From the NCBI GenBank assembly GCA_965279075.1, contig CBDIHI010000011.1, positions 1-64,000 of the forward strand: a DNA stretch of 64,000 bases, given 5' to 3'. Made by a program: the position numbers and the translations under genes. This document shows positions 1-8,998 of this stretch, one piece after another; the first letter of the stretch is position 1, and each line of letters begins with the position of its first letter. The notes below the pieces were generated by a model. The model was not told the DNA's origin and did not search any database. It worked only from the letters and a program-made list of their open reading frames with translations. Origin of the DNA: SZAS-79 sp965279075 (lineage in GTDB: Bacteria; Pseudomonadota; Gammaproteobacteria; Burkholderiales; SG8-39).

Positions 1-2001
1 TTCCGGCAGCCACCATCCCATGCCCGTCACCACGATGCCAGGCGCAGTCGCGTCGGTGACGGAGGCTTTCGCGCGGCAGGCGCCTGCGCCTCGCGGCGTT
101 TCGATGCTGAGCCAGTCGCCGTCGGCGATGCCGATCGCCTTCGCCGTCTCAGGATGGATCTTCAGCAGCGGGTCGGGCGAGACCTTGCGTGCCCACGCCT
201 GCTCGCGAAAGCGTGAGTGGTGGTAGGTCTTCTCGCGCAGGCCGGTCTGCAGCGTGTAGGGGAAGGCGGGATCGCTCTCGCCTGATGCCCCTGTGGGCTC
301 GAAGCCCGGCAGCGGGTCGAGGCCGGCGTCGGCCATGCGCTGCGACCACAGTTCCACCTTTCCGCTTGGAGTCTTGAAGCCCTGCGCTTCGAAGTTGCCA
401 AGCTTGTGCTCGAACTCGGCGAAGCCGGTACTGGCCAGCTCGTCGATCGACAGCGTCGTGTCCTTCAACAGGTATTCGTTGAACTCGCGCTGCGCGCGCC
501 AGGGCATCAGTGCCGGGTTCGCCAAACCCCGCGCGGCCATGCGTTCGACGAGGCCCGCGGCGATCTCCACGTCCGTGCGCACTTCGCCGCTGCGGGGCGC
601 GACCGCGCCGGTCCACGTGACGCAGGGGCCCTGCGCGTTGACCGAGACGTCCTCTTCCTCAAGCGTCGTGGTCTTGGGCAGCACGATGTCGGCCAGCGCC
701 GCGGTCGGGTTCATGCTGTGCGCGGATACGACGAGGAAGTCGAGCGCCTTCAGCGCTTCGATCGTGCGTTGCGAGCCGGGGTAGGTCACGGCGATGTTCA
801 CGCCGGAGACGTACATCGCCCGCACGGGGTAGGGCTTGCCGGTGAGGATCGCGTCGATGACCGTGGGGTTGTGGCAGGCGGCCTGCCAGCCCTTGGGGCC
901 GGCCCACAGCGGGAACTGCTCCGCGCCGAGCCGCTTGCCGGTGATGTCGGCGGGCAGCTGGAAGGCCGGGTCGTGGATCACGTCGATGTAGGTCCTGAAG
1001 CCTTTCGGGCGCTTCGCGCGGCGGCTGCCGCCTTCCCGGTCGAGGTTGCCGCTGATCGCGACGAGGCAGTGGAACGCGCGGAAGGTCTGAACGCCGTTGG
1101 TCACCGCGTCGATGCCGTGGCCGGAGACGAAGGCCGAGGGGCCGTCGGCATAGGCGCGGGCGGCTGCGAGGATCAGGTCGGCGGGGACGCCGCTGACGGT
1201 TGATGCTCTTTCCGGTGTCCAGTCTGCGACGCGCTTGGCGAGTTCATCGAAGCCACGCGTCCATTGCCTGGTGAACGCCTTGTCGTGCCGGTTCTCCGCG
1301 ATCATCACGTGCATCATCGCGAGGCCGATCGCCGCGTCCGTGCCTGGGTGCGGCCGCAGCCAGAGGTCGGCGATCTTCGCGGCTTCCGAGCGCATCGGGT
1401 CGAGCACCACGATCTTCGCGCCGCGTGCTTTGGCGGCCTTGATGCGGGTCCACTGCACGGGGTTCGCCGCGTGCGGGTTGGCCCCGACCATCAGCACTGT
1501 ATTCGCGTGCTCCACATCCTCGCCGCCCTGGATTGCAAGGCCGGTCACCATGTCCGACACGCCGCGGCAGCCGCCGCAGAGGTCCTGGTTGATGAGGACG
1601 TTGGGCGAACCCATCGCACGCATCAGCAGCGCGACTATCGCGCCGCGTGAAAAGAAGCCGCCGCCGACTGCGCCTGCGAGGGACAGCGGGCCGTGCTTCT
1701 GGATTGCCGTTGCGTAGCCTTCCGCCATCGCGTCGAGCGCCTCGTCCCAGGAGATTTCCTCCCACTGGTTCGAGCCGCGCTCGCCCACGCGGCGCATCGG
1801 GTGCAACAGCCGCGTCTTGCCGTAGGTGAGTTCCGACAGGCCTCGGATGCCTTTTACGCAAAAGGCGCCGCGCGAGGCCGGGTGCGCGGGGTTCGGGTCA
1901 ATGCGCGTCACGCGGCCGTTCTCGACCGTGGCCAGCGCCCCGCAGCAGGTGGAGCATTCCCAGCAGGTGGTAGGGGCGGATCCGGCGTGTGGTTGGGGCA
2001 T
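1..2001 (-). CDS. Molybdopterin-dependent oxidoreductase (DMSO reductase/CISM family), C-terminus cut by window edge
   Basis: The frame is open from an ATG at 2001 to the window edge, giving 667 codons and no stop. The N-terminus has the iron-sulfur Cys pattern C-x2-C-x3-C (CWECSTCC) followed about 30 residues later by CVKG, as in catalytic subunits carrying a [4Fe-4S] cluster and bis-MGD cofactor. A central NQDLCGGCRG segment probably supplies the Cys ligand to molybdenum. The C-terminal part has the molydopterin dinucleotide-binding fold (KIHPETAKAIGIADGDW). No Tat signal is seen, so it is probably cytoplasmic. The family oxidises or reduces small substrates such as formate, but the substrate cannot be read from this sequence. 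Only the last few dozen residues should be missing. It is divergent from the ABC transporter genes, 83 bp away. Confidence 0.85.
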   Translation of the reverse strand, partial: MPQPHAGSAPTTCWECSTCCGALATVENGRVTRIDPNPAHPASRGAFCVKGIRGLSELTYGKTRLLHPMRRVGERGSNQWEEISWDEALDAMAEGYATAIQKHGPLSLAGAVGGGFFSRGAIVALLMRAMGSPNVLINQDLCGGCRGVSDMVTGLAIQGGEDVEHANTVLMVGANPHAANPVQWTRIKAAKARGAKIVVLDPMRSEAAKIADLWLRPHPGTDAAIGLAMMHVMIAENRHDKAFTRQWTRGFDELAKRVADWTPERASTVSGVPADLILAAARAYADGPSAFVSGHGIDAVTNGVQTFRAFHCLVAISGNLDREGGSRRAKRPKGFRTYIDVIHDPAFQLPADITGKRLGAEQFPLWAGPKGWQAACHNPTVIDAILTGKPYPVRAMYVSGVNIAVTYPGSQRTIEALKALDFLVVSAHSMNPTAALADIVLPKTTTLEEEDVSVNAQGPCVTWTGAVAPRSGEVRTDVEIAAGLVERMAARGLANPALMPWRAQREFNEYLLKDTTLSIDELASTGFAEFEHKLGNFEAQGFKTPSGKVELWSQRMADAGLDPLPGFEPTGASGESDPAFPYTLQTGLREKTYHHSRFREQAWARKVSPDPLLKIHPETAKAIGIADGDWLSIETPRGAGACRAKASVTDATAPGIVVTGMGWWLPE

Positions 2002-2084
2002 GCGGGGGAGGTTAGTGGAAAATCGGTCGCGGAGTCCACCCCGAAAATCGACTCTGACCCCGATTTCGCGTAGCGTACCCACCA

Positions 2085-3026
2085 ATGCAGTCCGCCATCG
2101 AAGTCTCCAACCTCCTCTTCGAATACCCCGGTGTCCGTGCGCTGGACGACGTGTCGTTCAGCGTCGCGACCGGCAGCGTGACGGCGCTGGTCGGCCCGAA
2201 CGGGGCGGGCAAGACGACGCTGCTGCGCTGCCTCGCGGGTCTCGAGCAGCCGCTGCTGGGGACAATTGATGTAGCCGGCGTGGACGTACTCGAGGAGCCG
2301 CGGGCGGTGCATCGCAGGATCGGTTTCCTGTCGGACTTCTACGGGCTCTACGACGCGCTGACGGTGCGCCAGTGCTTCGCGCACGCGGCGGCGGCACATG
2401 GCGTGAAGGAAGAAAAGCTCGACGAAGCCGTCACGCGGACCGCGCAGAGGCTGGACCTGACGGACCTGCTCACGCGCCGCGCCGCGGAGCTCTCGCGCGG
2501 CCAGCGCCAACGGGTCGCGATCGGCCAGTCGCTGATCCACGACCCGCAGGTGCTGATGCTGGACGAACCGGCCTCGGGCCTGGACCCGGAGGCGCGGCAT
2601 TCGCTCGCGCTGCTCTTCAAGCGCCTGTGCGGCGAAGGCATGACGCTGCTCGTGTCCTCGCACATCCTCGCCGAACTCGACGAGTACTCCACCCACATGC
2701 TCGTGATGCGGCAGGGCAGGATCATCGAGAGCAAGCTGCTGGGCGAGACGGTGGAAGGTTCGCACCGGGTGAAGGTCGTGCTCGCGCGGGCGGTCCCGGA
2801 CTTCGCCGCGGCGCTGGCGGCGATCCCGGGCATGAAGGTGATCGAGGTCGCAGGCCTCGAAGCGCTGGTCGATATCACGGGCGACGTCGAAGCGCAGGCG
2901 GGCGTCCTGCGCGCGACGATCGAAGCCGGGCTTCCGGTGGGCGTGTTTTCCCCGGAGCGCGAGAACCTGCACCAGTCCTACCTGCGCACTGTTTCGGGAA
3001 GTGCTGTGCCGGGAGCCAGGCCATGA
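2085..3026 (+). CDS. ABC transporter ATP-binding protein
   Basis: This 313-residue protein is a complete ABC ATPase. The Walker A motif GPNGAGKTT lies at 37-45, the signature LSRGQ at 136-140, and Walker B with VLMLDEP at 156-162, followed by a switch histidine in SSHIL. The 80-residue tail after the nucleotide-binding domain matches exporters of the CcmA/NatA type. The stop overlaps the start of the next gene (ATGA), and that gene encodes a multi-spanning membrane protein, so the two probably form one exporter. The substrate is unknown. The start is the first ATG and leaves a normal short lead into the first beta strand. Confidence 0.9.
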   Translation: MQSAIEVSNLLFEYPGVRALDDVSFSVATGSVTALVGPNGAGKTTLLRCLAGLEQPLLGTIDVAGVDVLEEPRAVHRRIGFLSDFYGLYDALTVRQCFAHAAAAHGVKEEKLDEAVTRTAQRLDLTDLLTRRAAELSRGQRQRVAIGQSLIHDPQVLMLDEPASGLDPEARHSLALLFKRLCGEGMTLLVSSHILAELDEYSTHMLVMRQGRIIESKLLGETVEGSHRVKVVLARAVPDFAAALAAIPGMKVIEVAGLEALVDITGDVEAQAGVLRATIEAGLPVGVFSPERENLHQSYLRTVSGSAVPGARP

Positions 3027-4321
3027 ACCCGGAGCTGCGCCGCAACCTCTGGCTCGAGCTGACCCTGCACCGGGTGCTTGCCGCGCCGGTCGCGCTGGGC
3101 CTGATCTTCCTGCTGGTCTACAAGATGAGCGGGGACGGACCCCCGGGCCCGGTCTCGGTGGCGGCACTTTCGCTGTTCATCGCCTTCGCGCTGTGGGGCG
3201 GCGTGCTCTGCGGGGATTCGGTGATGCAGGAGGCCCGCGCGCGGACCTGGGACGGCCAGCGGATGTCGGCGATCGAGCCCTGGGCGATGACCTGGGGCAA
3301 GCTCGTCGGCGCGCCGGCGTTCGCGTTGTACGGTGGCGCGATCTGCCTCGGGGTGTACCTCGCCGCCTCGCCCGAGGCCAACGCGCCGAAGATGGCACTG
3401 TTCCTGTTTGCCGGCATGGTCCTGCTCGGGGCGATCGCGATGATAGGCAGCATCGTATCGGCGCGGAAGGCCGTGGGCCGCACATCCTCGACCGCGTGGG
3501 TGCTCGGGCTCGTGCTGGTGGTGGTCGGGCCCTGGATGTCGATCCTGTCGGCGAGCGACGCCGACATGTCGTGGTGGGGCCGCACCTGGGGGCGGCTCGA
3601 GTTCCTGCTGGTCTCGACGCTCGTTTTCGCGGGCTGGGCGGTGTTCGGCGCGCACCGGTTGATGAGCCAGGAACTACGCGTGCGCACCACGCCCTGGGCA
3701 TGGATCGCCTTCCTGCTGTTCGTCGCGGTGTACGTCGCGGGGTTCGGGATCCGGGGGCGCGACGGCCCCGGCAAGCAGCTGGACGTGGTCCTGATCGCCG
3801 GCCTGGTCGCTTCCATGGCCACCGTCTACCCGCTCCTGTTCAGCGAGGGCAGCGGCGCGATGACGGTGCGGCGCCTGCTGCTGCGGGTGGCTGCGAAGGA
3901 CTGGCGGCGCCTGCTCGAGGAAATCCCGCTGTGGCCGGCGTCTATGGCGCTCGGGTTCGTGTTCTGCGCGCTGACGGTGTTCCTGGTCGGGCCGCGCGCG
4001 GGCGACGATGAAGCCTTCCGCGCGCTGGTGCTCGCGCCGGTGCCGATCTTCCTGCTCGCCGTGCGCGACGCGGCGCTGTACATGTTCTTCGCGCTCGCCC
4101 GCCAGCCGCGCCGCGCCGAGGCGGCGACGATCTTCTACCTCGCGCTGCTTTACTGGCTGGTGCCGATGCTGCTCAACATTGCGGGCGCGAAAGGGGTTTC
4201 CGACCTGGTGCTGCCCCCGTTCTGGGAGCGGCCGGGCCTCGCTGCGGTCATTGCAGCGGTGCAGGCGGCAGCGATGGTGGCCGCCGCGCTGTGGCGATGG
4301 CGCAAGAACTACGGGAGTTGA
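3023..4321 (+). CDS. ABC transporter permease, membrane subunit
   Basis: This 432-residue hydrophobic protein starts at an ATG that overlaps the stop of the ATPase gene. About ten membrane segments can be seen, beginning near residue 17 (LAAPVALGLIFLLVYK) and ending with a Trp/Arg-rich tail after AAVIAAVQAAAMVAAALW. There is no nucleotide-binding domain. By position and topology it is the membrane partner of the upstream ATPase in an ABC-2 style exporter. The sequence does not reveal the cargo. A longer in-frame extension exists upstream, but it lies across the ATPase gene and is not credible. Confidence 0.8.
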   Translation: MNPELRRNLWLELTLHRVLAAPVALGLIFLLVYKMSGDGPPGPVSVAALSLFIAFALWGGVLCGDSVMQEARARTWDGQRMSAIEPWAMTWGKLVGAPAFALYGGAICLGVYLAASPEANAPKMALFLFAGMVLLGAIAMIGSIVSARKAVGRTSSTAWVLGLVLVVVGPWMSILSASDADMSWWGRTWGRLEFLLVSTLVFAGWAVFGAHRLMSQELRVRTTPWAWIAFLLFVAVYVAGFGIRGRDGPGKQLDVVLIAGLVASMATVYPLLFSEGSGAMTVRRLLLRVAAKDWRRLLEEIPLWPASMALGFVFCALTVFLVGPRAGDDEAFRALVLAPVPIFLLAVRDAALYMFFALARQPRRAEAATIFYLALLYWLVPMLLNIAGAKGVSDLVLPPFWERPGLAAVIAAVQAAAMVAAALWRWRKNYGS

Positions 4322-4325
4322 ACGG

Positions 4326-5078
4326 ATGGCCTTCGGCGCATTGATCATCGGCGACGAGATCCTCGTCGGCAAGCGGCAGGACAAGCACTTCAGCGTGCTC
4401 GTTGCGGCGCTCGCGAAGCGCGGCCTCAGGCTCGCGTTCTGCGAATACCTCGCGGACGATCCGCCGAGGCTCACCGAAGCGCTGAGGCGCACCTTCGCCT
4501 CGGGCGACATCGTGTTCAGCTACGGCGGCATCGGCGCCACGCCCGACGACCACACCCGCCAGTGCGCGGGCGATGCGCTGGGCCTGCCTCTCGTGCTGCA
4601 CCCGGAGGCCGAGGCCGAAATCCGCGGGCGGTTCGGCGTCGAGACCACGCCGCAGCGCCTGAAGATGGGCGAATTCCCGGTGGGCTCTGCGATCATCCCG
4701 AACCCGGTGAACCGCGTGGCCGGCTTCTCGATCCGCGACCACCATTTCGTGCCGGGCTTCCCGCAGATGGCCTGGCCGATGGTCGAGTGGGTGCTCGACA
4801 CGCACTACCGGCACCTGCACAACACCCATGCGCTGAAGGAAGAGTCAATCTTCGTCTTCGAGGCGGGCGAGGGCAACCTCGCGGACTTCATGTACGCGAT
4901 AGAGGCGAAGTGGAAGAAGCTTAAGCTGTTCTCGCTGCCCACGATGACGAAGGAAGGCGGGCGCGGGCACATCGAACTCGGCGTGCGCGGCGATCCCGAA
5001 GAGGTCAGGGCGGCGATGGAGGAGATCCGCGCCGAAATGACCCGGCGCGGCCACCCCTTCAAGGAAACGCTGGGCTGA
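4326..5078 (+). CDS. MoaB/CinA-type molybdopterin-binding domain protein
   Basis: This 250-residue protein has the molybdopterin-binding (MoCF) fold shared by MoaB, MogA and the N-terminal half of CinA. The N-terminus ALIIGDEILVGKRQD and the loop FSYGGIGATPDDHT are the characteristic pieces; the canonical form of the latter is GGxGxTxDD. It is longer than MoaB and lacks the C-terminal PncC deamidase domain of full CinA. It begins 4 bp after the permease stop, so it is probably cotranscribed with the ABC exporter. Proteins of this type are usually annotated as competence/damage-inducible protein A homologues without a proven reaction. The nearby molybdopterin oxidoreductase is on the other strand, so a link is only suggestive. 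Confidence 0.8.
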   Translation: MAFGALIIGDEILVGKRQDKHFSVLVAALAKRGLRLAFCEYLADDPPRLTEALRRTFASGDIVFSYGGIGATPDDHTRQCAGDALGLPLVLHPEAEAEIRGRFGVETTPQRLKMGEFPVGSAIIPNPVNRVAGFSIRDHHFVPGFPQMAWPMVEWVLDTHYRHLHNTHALKEESIFVFEAGEGNLADFMYAIEAKWKKLKLFSLPTMTKEGGRGHIELGVRGDPEEVRAAMEEIRAEMTRRGHPFKETLG

Positions 5079-5106
5079 AAAAACAAAACCCCGCCGAAGC
5101 GGGGTT
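5077..5106 (-). terminator. Rho-independent terminator of the phasin gene
   Basis: An 8-bp perfect stem (AACCCCGC with GCGGGGTT, 5087-5094 and 5099-5106) closes a CGAA loop. On the minus strand it is followed by a T-rich tract (TTTTGTTTTTT) that overlaps the end of the plus-strand gene. It lies 25 bp after the phasin stop. It may also slow transcription coming from the plus strand, but no T-run follows on that side. Confidence 0.85.
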
Positions 5107-5131
5107 CTGGGACTGCCTTGATGCCTGAAGC

Positions 5132-5674
5132 TTAGGCGGCTTTCTTCGACTTGGCGAAGCCCTTCACCGTCTCGGTCGCGGCCGAAACGTTCGCTTCCGC
5201 CATCTCGGTCGCCTGCTTGGCGGCCTTGGTGAACGTGTCGTAGGCCGAGTTGGCGGCCGACAGCAGCGACTTGACCGCGGCGACGCCGACGTCCGAGCCG
5301 GCCGGGGCGTTCTTGCTCGCCTTGTCCAGCAGCGACACGAAGTTCTGGTTCAGTTCCGTGGCCTTCGTCTCGGCGAACTTCGACAGTTCGGTGTTGGCTT
5401 CGACGGCGATGGCGTAGACGCTCTTCGAGTAGGCGACGGCCTTCTCGACGGCGGGCTGGGCGAAGGTCTGCTGCAGGGCGACGAGTTCCTGCACGTCTTT
5501 CGCACCGGCGAGGGCGCGGGTGTTGGACAGCGCGTCTTCGAACAGCGACTTGATGGCGGACGTCTGGATCCCGGCCAGTTTCTCCATCGCGGCGAATTGC
5601 GCGGCGGCGATCGACAGGGCGGCTTCGACGTTGGTCTTGTTGGCGGCGGTTATTTGCTCGGGCGTAACGTACAT
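5132..5674 (-). CDS. Phasin family protein
   Basis: This 180-residue protein is rich in Ala, Lys, Glu and Thr and has no Cys or Trp. It starts MYVTPEQITAANKTNVEAAL and continues with long amphipathic helices, typical of PhaP-like phasins that coat polyhydroxyalkanoate granules and often carry an Ala/Lys-rich end (KGFAKSKKAA). The start is the ATG at 5674, preceded by a GAGGAG ribosome site. A longer in-frame start upstream lies in the promoter region and is rejected. Its own promoter and terminator flank it, so it is monocistronic. It implies that the organism stores PHA, although no synthase is in the window. Confidence 0.9.
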   Translation of the reverse strand: MYVTPEQITAANKTNVEAALSIAAAQFAAMEKLAGIQTSAIKSLFEDALSNTRALAGAKDVQELVALQQTFAQPAVEKAVAYSKSVYAIAVEANTELSKFAETKATELNQNFVSLLDKASKNAPAGSDVGVAAVKSLLSAANSAYDTFTKAAKQATEMAEANVSAATETVKGFAKSKKAA

Positions 5675-5763
5675 GGTGGACTCCTCAGTAAGTGTGGTCA
5701 GTGGTGTTCTGCTGCAATTCGGTTCGGGTTCTTGGCGACGGTTTGTGCGTCGCAACAATTCAA

Positions 5764-5791
5764 ATTCTAGCAGATTTGTGCAGTGCGTCAA
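5764..5791 (-). promoter_or_regulatory. Sigma-70 type promoter for the phasin gene
   Basis: On the minus strand a TTGACG box (5786-5791) and a TAGAAT box (5764-5769) are 16 bp apart, about 90 bp before the phasin start. Each box differs from consensus at one position, so a strong promoter is expected for this usually abundant protein. Confidence 0.7.
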
Positions 5792-5914
5792 GACCTTTTT
5801 CTGTTTTGGATAGAGTATTGATCCAAATGGGAAAAATTATCACTTTCGGCTGGATCGACAGGCGCCTAGGAAAGTTAGTGAGCGCTTCGTTTGAAACTGC
5901 CTGCAGCGGCCGGG

Positions 5915-5958
5915 CGCCCCGGGGCGAAATGCCCCGGACGGCCCCCGGGAAACCCGGG
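5915..5958. repeat. GC-rich palindromes upstream of the first EamA gene
   Basis: The 12-bp perfect palindrome CGCCCCGGGGCG (5915-5926) is followed by two CCCGGG blocks separated by AAA (5944-5949 and 5953-5958) that can form a short hairpin. These lie 12-55 bp before the EamA start. They could be a leader structure or part of a dispersed GC-rich repeat. No T-run follows, so this is not a simple terminator. Confidence 0.4.
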
Positions 5959-5969
5959 ACAATGCGCGC

Positions 5970-6863
5970 ATGAAAGCCCTGCCGGTGCCGGCCGCACCCC
6001 TGTCTTCGGCCACCGGAATCGCCATTCCGGCCCTGTTCGTGCTGCTCTGGAGCTCCGGGTTCATCGGCGCCAAGTACGGTCTGCCCTACAGCGGGCCGCT
6101 GACCTACCTGAGCCTGCGCTATGCCTGTGTCGTGGTGCTGATGTTCCCGGTCTGCTGGCTGGCGCGCGCGGCCTGGCCTTCGAGCCTGAAGGAGGCGGGA
6201 CACGTCATGGTGGCCGGCGCGCTGATCCAGGCCGGGTACCTCGGCGGGGTCTTCGTGGCCATCAGCCTGGGGATGCCGGCGGGCGTGGCGGCGCTGATCG
6301 TCGGCCTGCAACCCATCCTCACCGCGTTCCTGTCCGAGCATATGGTCGACGAGCGGGCGACGCGGCGGCAATGGTTCGGGCTCGCGCTCGGGTTCCTCGG
6401 CGTGATGACCGTGGTGTGGAACAAGATGGCGCTGGGGTCGGTCTCGTGGGCGGGCGTGCTGTCGGCGACGGTCGGACTGGTGTCGATCACGCTCGGCACG
6501 CTCTACCAGAAGCGCTACTGCGCGCACGTCGACATGCGCACCAACTCGGCGCTGCAGTTCACCTCCGCGCTGGTCGTCACCGCGCCGTTCGCGCTGGCGG
6601 CGGAATCCTTCGAGGTGGAGTGGACGGTGCCCTTCGTGCTCGCGCTCGGCTGGATGGTGTTCGGACTCTCGCTGGGCGCGGTGTTCCTGCTGTTTTCGCT
6701 GATCCGGCGCGGGGCGGCCACGCAGGTGGTGAGCCTGATCTACCTGTGCCCGCCCACGACCGCGATCCTCGCGTGGCTCGCCTTCGGCGAGGCGTACACG
6801 CCGTGGGCGGTGCTCGGCATGGCGATCACCGTGGCCGGCGTGTGGCTGGTGACGCGCGGCTGA
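5970..6863 (+). CDS. EamA/DMT superfamily transporter
   Basis: This 297-residue membrane protein has ten predicted helices in two EamA repeats. The first begins with ALFVLLWSSGFIGAKYGL, and the second with the segment around GLVSITLGTLYQKR. The WSSGFIGAKY and TLYQKR signatures match drug/metabolite exporters of the RhaT/YdcZ-like branch. Family members export amino acids, purines or drugs; the substrate here is unknown. It lies 24 bp before the P450 gene and two further EamA genes follow, so the cluster carries three related exporters. The first copy is more distant from the other two than they are from each other. Confidence 0.88.
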   Translation: MKALPVPAAPLSSATGIAIPALFVLLWSSGFIGAKYGLPYSGPLTYLSLRYACVVVLMFPVCWLARAAWPSSLKEAGHVMVAGALIQAGYLGGVFVAISLGMPAGVAALIVGLQPILTAFLSEHMVDERATRRQWFGLALGFLGVMTVVWNKMALGSVSWAGVLSATVGLVSITLGTLYQKRYCAHVDMRTNSALQFTSALVVTAPFALAAESFEVEWTVPFVLALGWMVFGLSLGAVFLLFSLIRRGAATQVVSLIYLCPPTTAILAWLAFGEAYTPWAVLGMAITVAGVWLVTRG

Positions 6864-6887
6864 GCCGCCCGCAAAGCGATCCGACCC

Positions 6888-8096
6888 ATGTCCATCGACT
6901 ATCGGCCCGACGCCCCCGCCTTCCTCGCCGACCCGTTCCCGCTCTACCGGCGCATGCAGGACGAGGATCCGGCCCACTGGAGCCCGCGGATCAAGGCCTG
7001 GGTGCTGACGCGCTACGAGGACGTCAAGCGCGTGTGCCTCGACAAGAGCATGTCCTCGGACCGGTTGCGGCCTTTCTTTTCCAGCATGCCCGGCGCCGAG
7101 GCCGCGAAGATCGGCGAGATCATCAGGCTCCTCTCGCTGTGGATGGTCTTCACGGACCCGCCGGAGCACACGCGCCTGCGGCGGCTGACGGCCAAGGTCT
7201 TCAACCTCAAGGCAATGCGCGACATGCGCCCGAACATCGAGAGCCTGGCCGCGGGGCTGCTCGACGAAATCGGCGAGCGCGACGAATTCGATTTCATCGC
7301 GGCCTTTGCGGGTCCGCTGCCGGCCCTGGTCATCATGGACATGCTCGGCGTTCCGCGCGGCGAACTCGCGAACGTCAAGCGGATGTCCGACGACATGGCG
7401 CTGTTCATCGGGAGTTCACGCACGTCGCCCGAAAAGTACGACATCGCGGAGTCTGCGACGCGCGAAATGGCGGGCTTCTTCAGGGAGATGATCGCGGACC
7501 GCCGCCCGAAGCCGCAGCACGACCTGCTCAGCGACCTGATCGGGGTGGAAGACGACGGCGACAGGCTGAGCGACGACGAACTGGTCGCGACCTGCATCCT
7601 GCTGCTCTTCGCCGGGCACGAAACGACCACCAACCACATCGCCAATTCGACCCGCTCGCTGACCCTGTTTCCCGGGGAACTGGAGAAGCTGCGCGCCGAT
7701 CCCGGCCTCGCGGCACGCGCAGGCGAGGAACTGCTGCGCTACGACGGCCCGAGCGGGGCGCAGGTGCGCATCGTGCAGGTGGAGCACGAACTGCACGGCA
7801 AGACGCTCAGGGCCGGGGACCGCGTGTTCATCATGCTCAATGCCGCCAACCGCGACCCGCGCGCCTATCCCGACCCGGACCGGGTGGACCTCGCGCGCGA
7901 CGGCGTTCCGCACCTGACGTTCGGCTACGGCCTGCACATCTGCCTGGGGTTCCCGCTGGCCCGCCTCGAGGGGGAACTGTGCCTGCCGGCGATCGCGCGC
8001 CGGTTTCGCCGGATCGAACTGGCCGGGGATCCCGACTGGATCAACTCCATGGTCTTTCGCGGGATGAAGTCGATGCCCGTGCGGGTCGCCCGATGA
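6888..8096 (+). CDS. Cytochrome P450
   Basis: This is a 402-residue soluble bacterial P450 of the usual class I length. The I-helix oxygen-binding motif AGHETTTNH lies near residue 242, and the heme-binding loop FGYGLHICLG at 345-354 places the axial Cys at 352. The helix-K region reads EELLRYDGPSGAQVR; the PERF-like region is weak. It should hydroxylate a small hydrophobic substrate with electrons from a ferredoxin and reductase, none of which is encoded nearby. It overlaps the next EamA gene by 4 bp (ATGA). Being locked into a run of exporters suggests oxidation and efflux of the same compound. Confidence 0.95.
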   Translation: MSIDYRPDAPAFLADPFPLYRRMQDEDPAHWSPRIKAWVLTRYEDVKRVCLDKSMSSDRLRPFFSSMPGAEAAKIGEIIRLLSLWMVFTDPPEHTRLRRLTAKVFNLKAMRDMRPNIESLAAGLLDEIGERDEFDFIAAFAGPLPALVIMDMLGVPRGELANVKRMSDDMALFIGSSRTSPEKYDIAESATREMAGFFREMIADRRPKPQHDLLSDLIGVEDDGDRLSDDELVATCILLLFAGHETTTNHIANSTRSLTLFPGELEKLRADPGLAARAGEELLRYDGPSGAQVRIVQVEHELHGKTLRAGDRVFIMLNAANRDPRAYPDPDRVDLARDGVPHLTFGYGLHICLGFPLARLEGELCLPAIARRFRRIELAGDPDWINSMVFRGMKSMPVRVAR

Positions 8097-8998
8097 GCGC
8101 CCGGCCGGCAGCCGGCGACGTGCTGCCGAGCTCGCTCTACGCGATGCTCGCCGCGCTGACGCTGGTCTGGGGCTTCAACTGGACGGTCATGAAGGTGGTG
8201 ATCACGGAAGTACCGCCGTGGTTCTTCCGCAGCCTGTGCTTCCTGTCCGCGTTCGCGGGGCTGCTCGCGATCGCCCGGGCGCGCGGCCTGCCGATCCGGG
8301 TGCCGCAGGGGCAGTGGGGCCGGATCGCGCTGATCGCACTGTTCACCGTCTCGCTGCAGAACTTCTTCCTGATGCTGGCGATCCCGCTGCTGCCCTCGGG
8401 CCGGGTGGCGATCCTGCAATACACGATGCCGGCCTGGAGCGTGCTGTTGTCTTGGCTGGTGCTTGGCGAGGCGCTCACGCCGCGACGCCTCGCGGGCGTC
8501 GCCTTCGGCGTGGCCGGCGTGCTGGTGCTGGTCTTCAAGGACGCGGCGAAGTTCGACGGGGCGTTCGCCGGCGTGCTGCTGATGCTGTGCTCGGCGTTCG
8601 TCTGGTCGGTCGGCACGATCCTGCAGAAGCGCCTGCCGGTGGGCCTGCCGGTCGCCTCCTTCACGGCATGGATGGGCCTCGTCGGCGGCATCCCGATCTT
8701 CGTGCTGTCGTTCTTTTTCGAGCGCGACAGGGTGCTCGCACTGCACGAGGTGTCCATGTGGCCGGCGCTCGGCGTGCTCTACAACATGGTGCTCGTGTTC
8801 ATCTTCGGCTGGTGGGCGTGGACCAAGATCGTCGACCGCGTGCCGGCCGGCGTGGCGGGGCTCTCTTCGCTGATGATCCCGGTGGTCGGCGTCTTCAGCG
8901 GCATGCTGTTCCTCGGCGAAATCCCCGCCTGGCAGGACTACGCCGCGCTCGCGTTCGTGAGCGCCGCGATCGCCACCGTGATCCTCCCCAAGCGATGA
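8093..8998 (+). CDS. EamA/DMT superfamily transporter (paralogue A)
   Basis: This 301-residue protein has ten membrane helices and two EamA repeats. It starts at the ATG overlapping the P450 stop. The motifs LTLVWGFNWTVMKV near the N-terminus and GTILQKRLPVGLPV in the middle recur almost unchanged in the next gene, so the pair arose by tandem duplication. It overlaps that gene by 4 bp. It is expected in the inner membrane as an exporter of a small metabolite. The longer frame upstream that reads through the P450 region is out of frame with the P450 and is not real. Confidence 0.88.
   Translation: MSARPAAGDVLPSSLYAMLAALTLVWGFNWTVMKVVITEVPPWFFRSLCFLSAFAGLLAIARARGLPIRVPQGQWGRIALIALFTVSLQNFFLMLAIPLLPSGRVAILQYTMPAWSVLLSWLVLGEALTPRRLAGVAFGVAGVLVLVFKDAAKFDGAFAGVLLMLCSAFVWSVGTILQKRLPVGLPVASFTAWMGLVGGIPIFVLSFFFERDRVLALHEVSMWPALGVLYNMVLVFIFGWWAWTKIVDRVPAGVAGLSSLMIPVVGVFSGMLFLGEIPAWQDYAALAFVSAAIATVILPKR

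Noticed and set aside
5891..7169. Long frames overlapping the first EamA gene and the P450 on both strands
   Set aside because: The EamA and P450 proteins carry clear family motifs. The alternative frames show only Arg/Gly/His-rich sequence.
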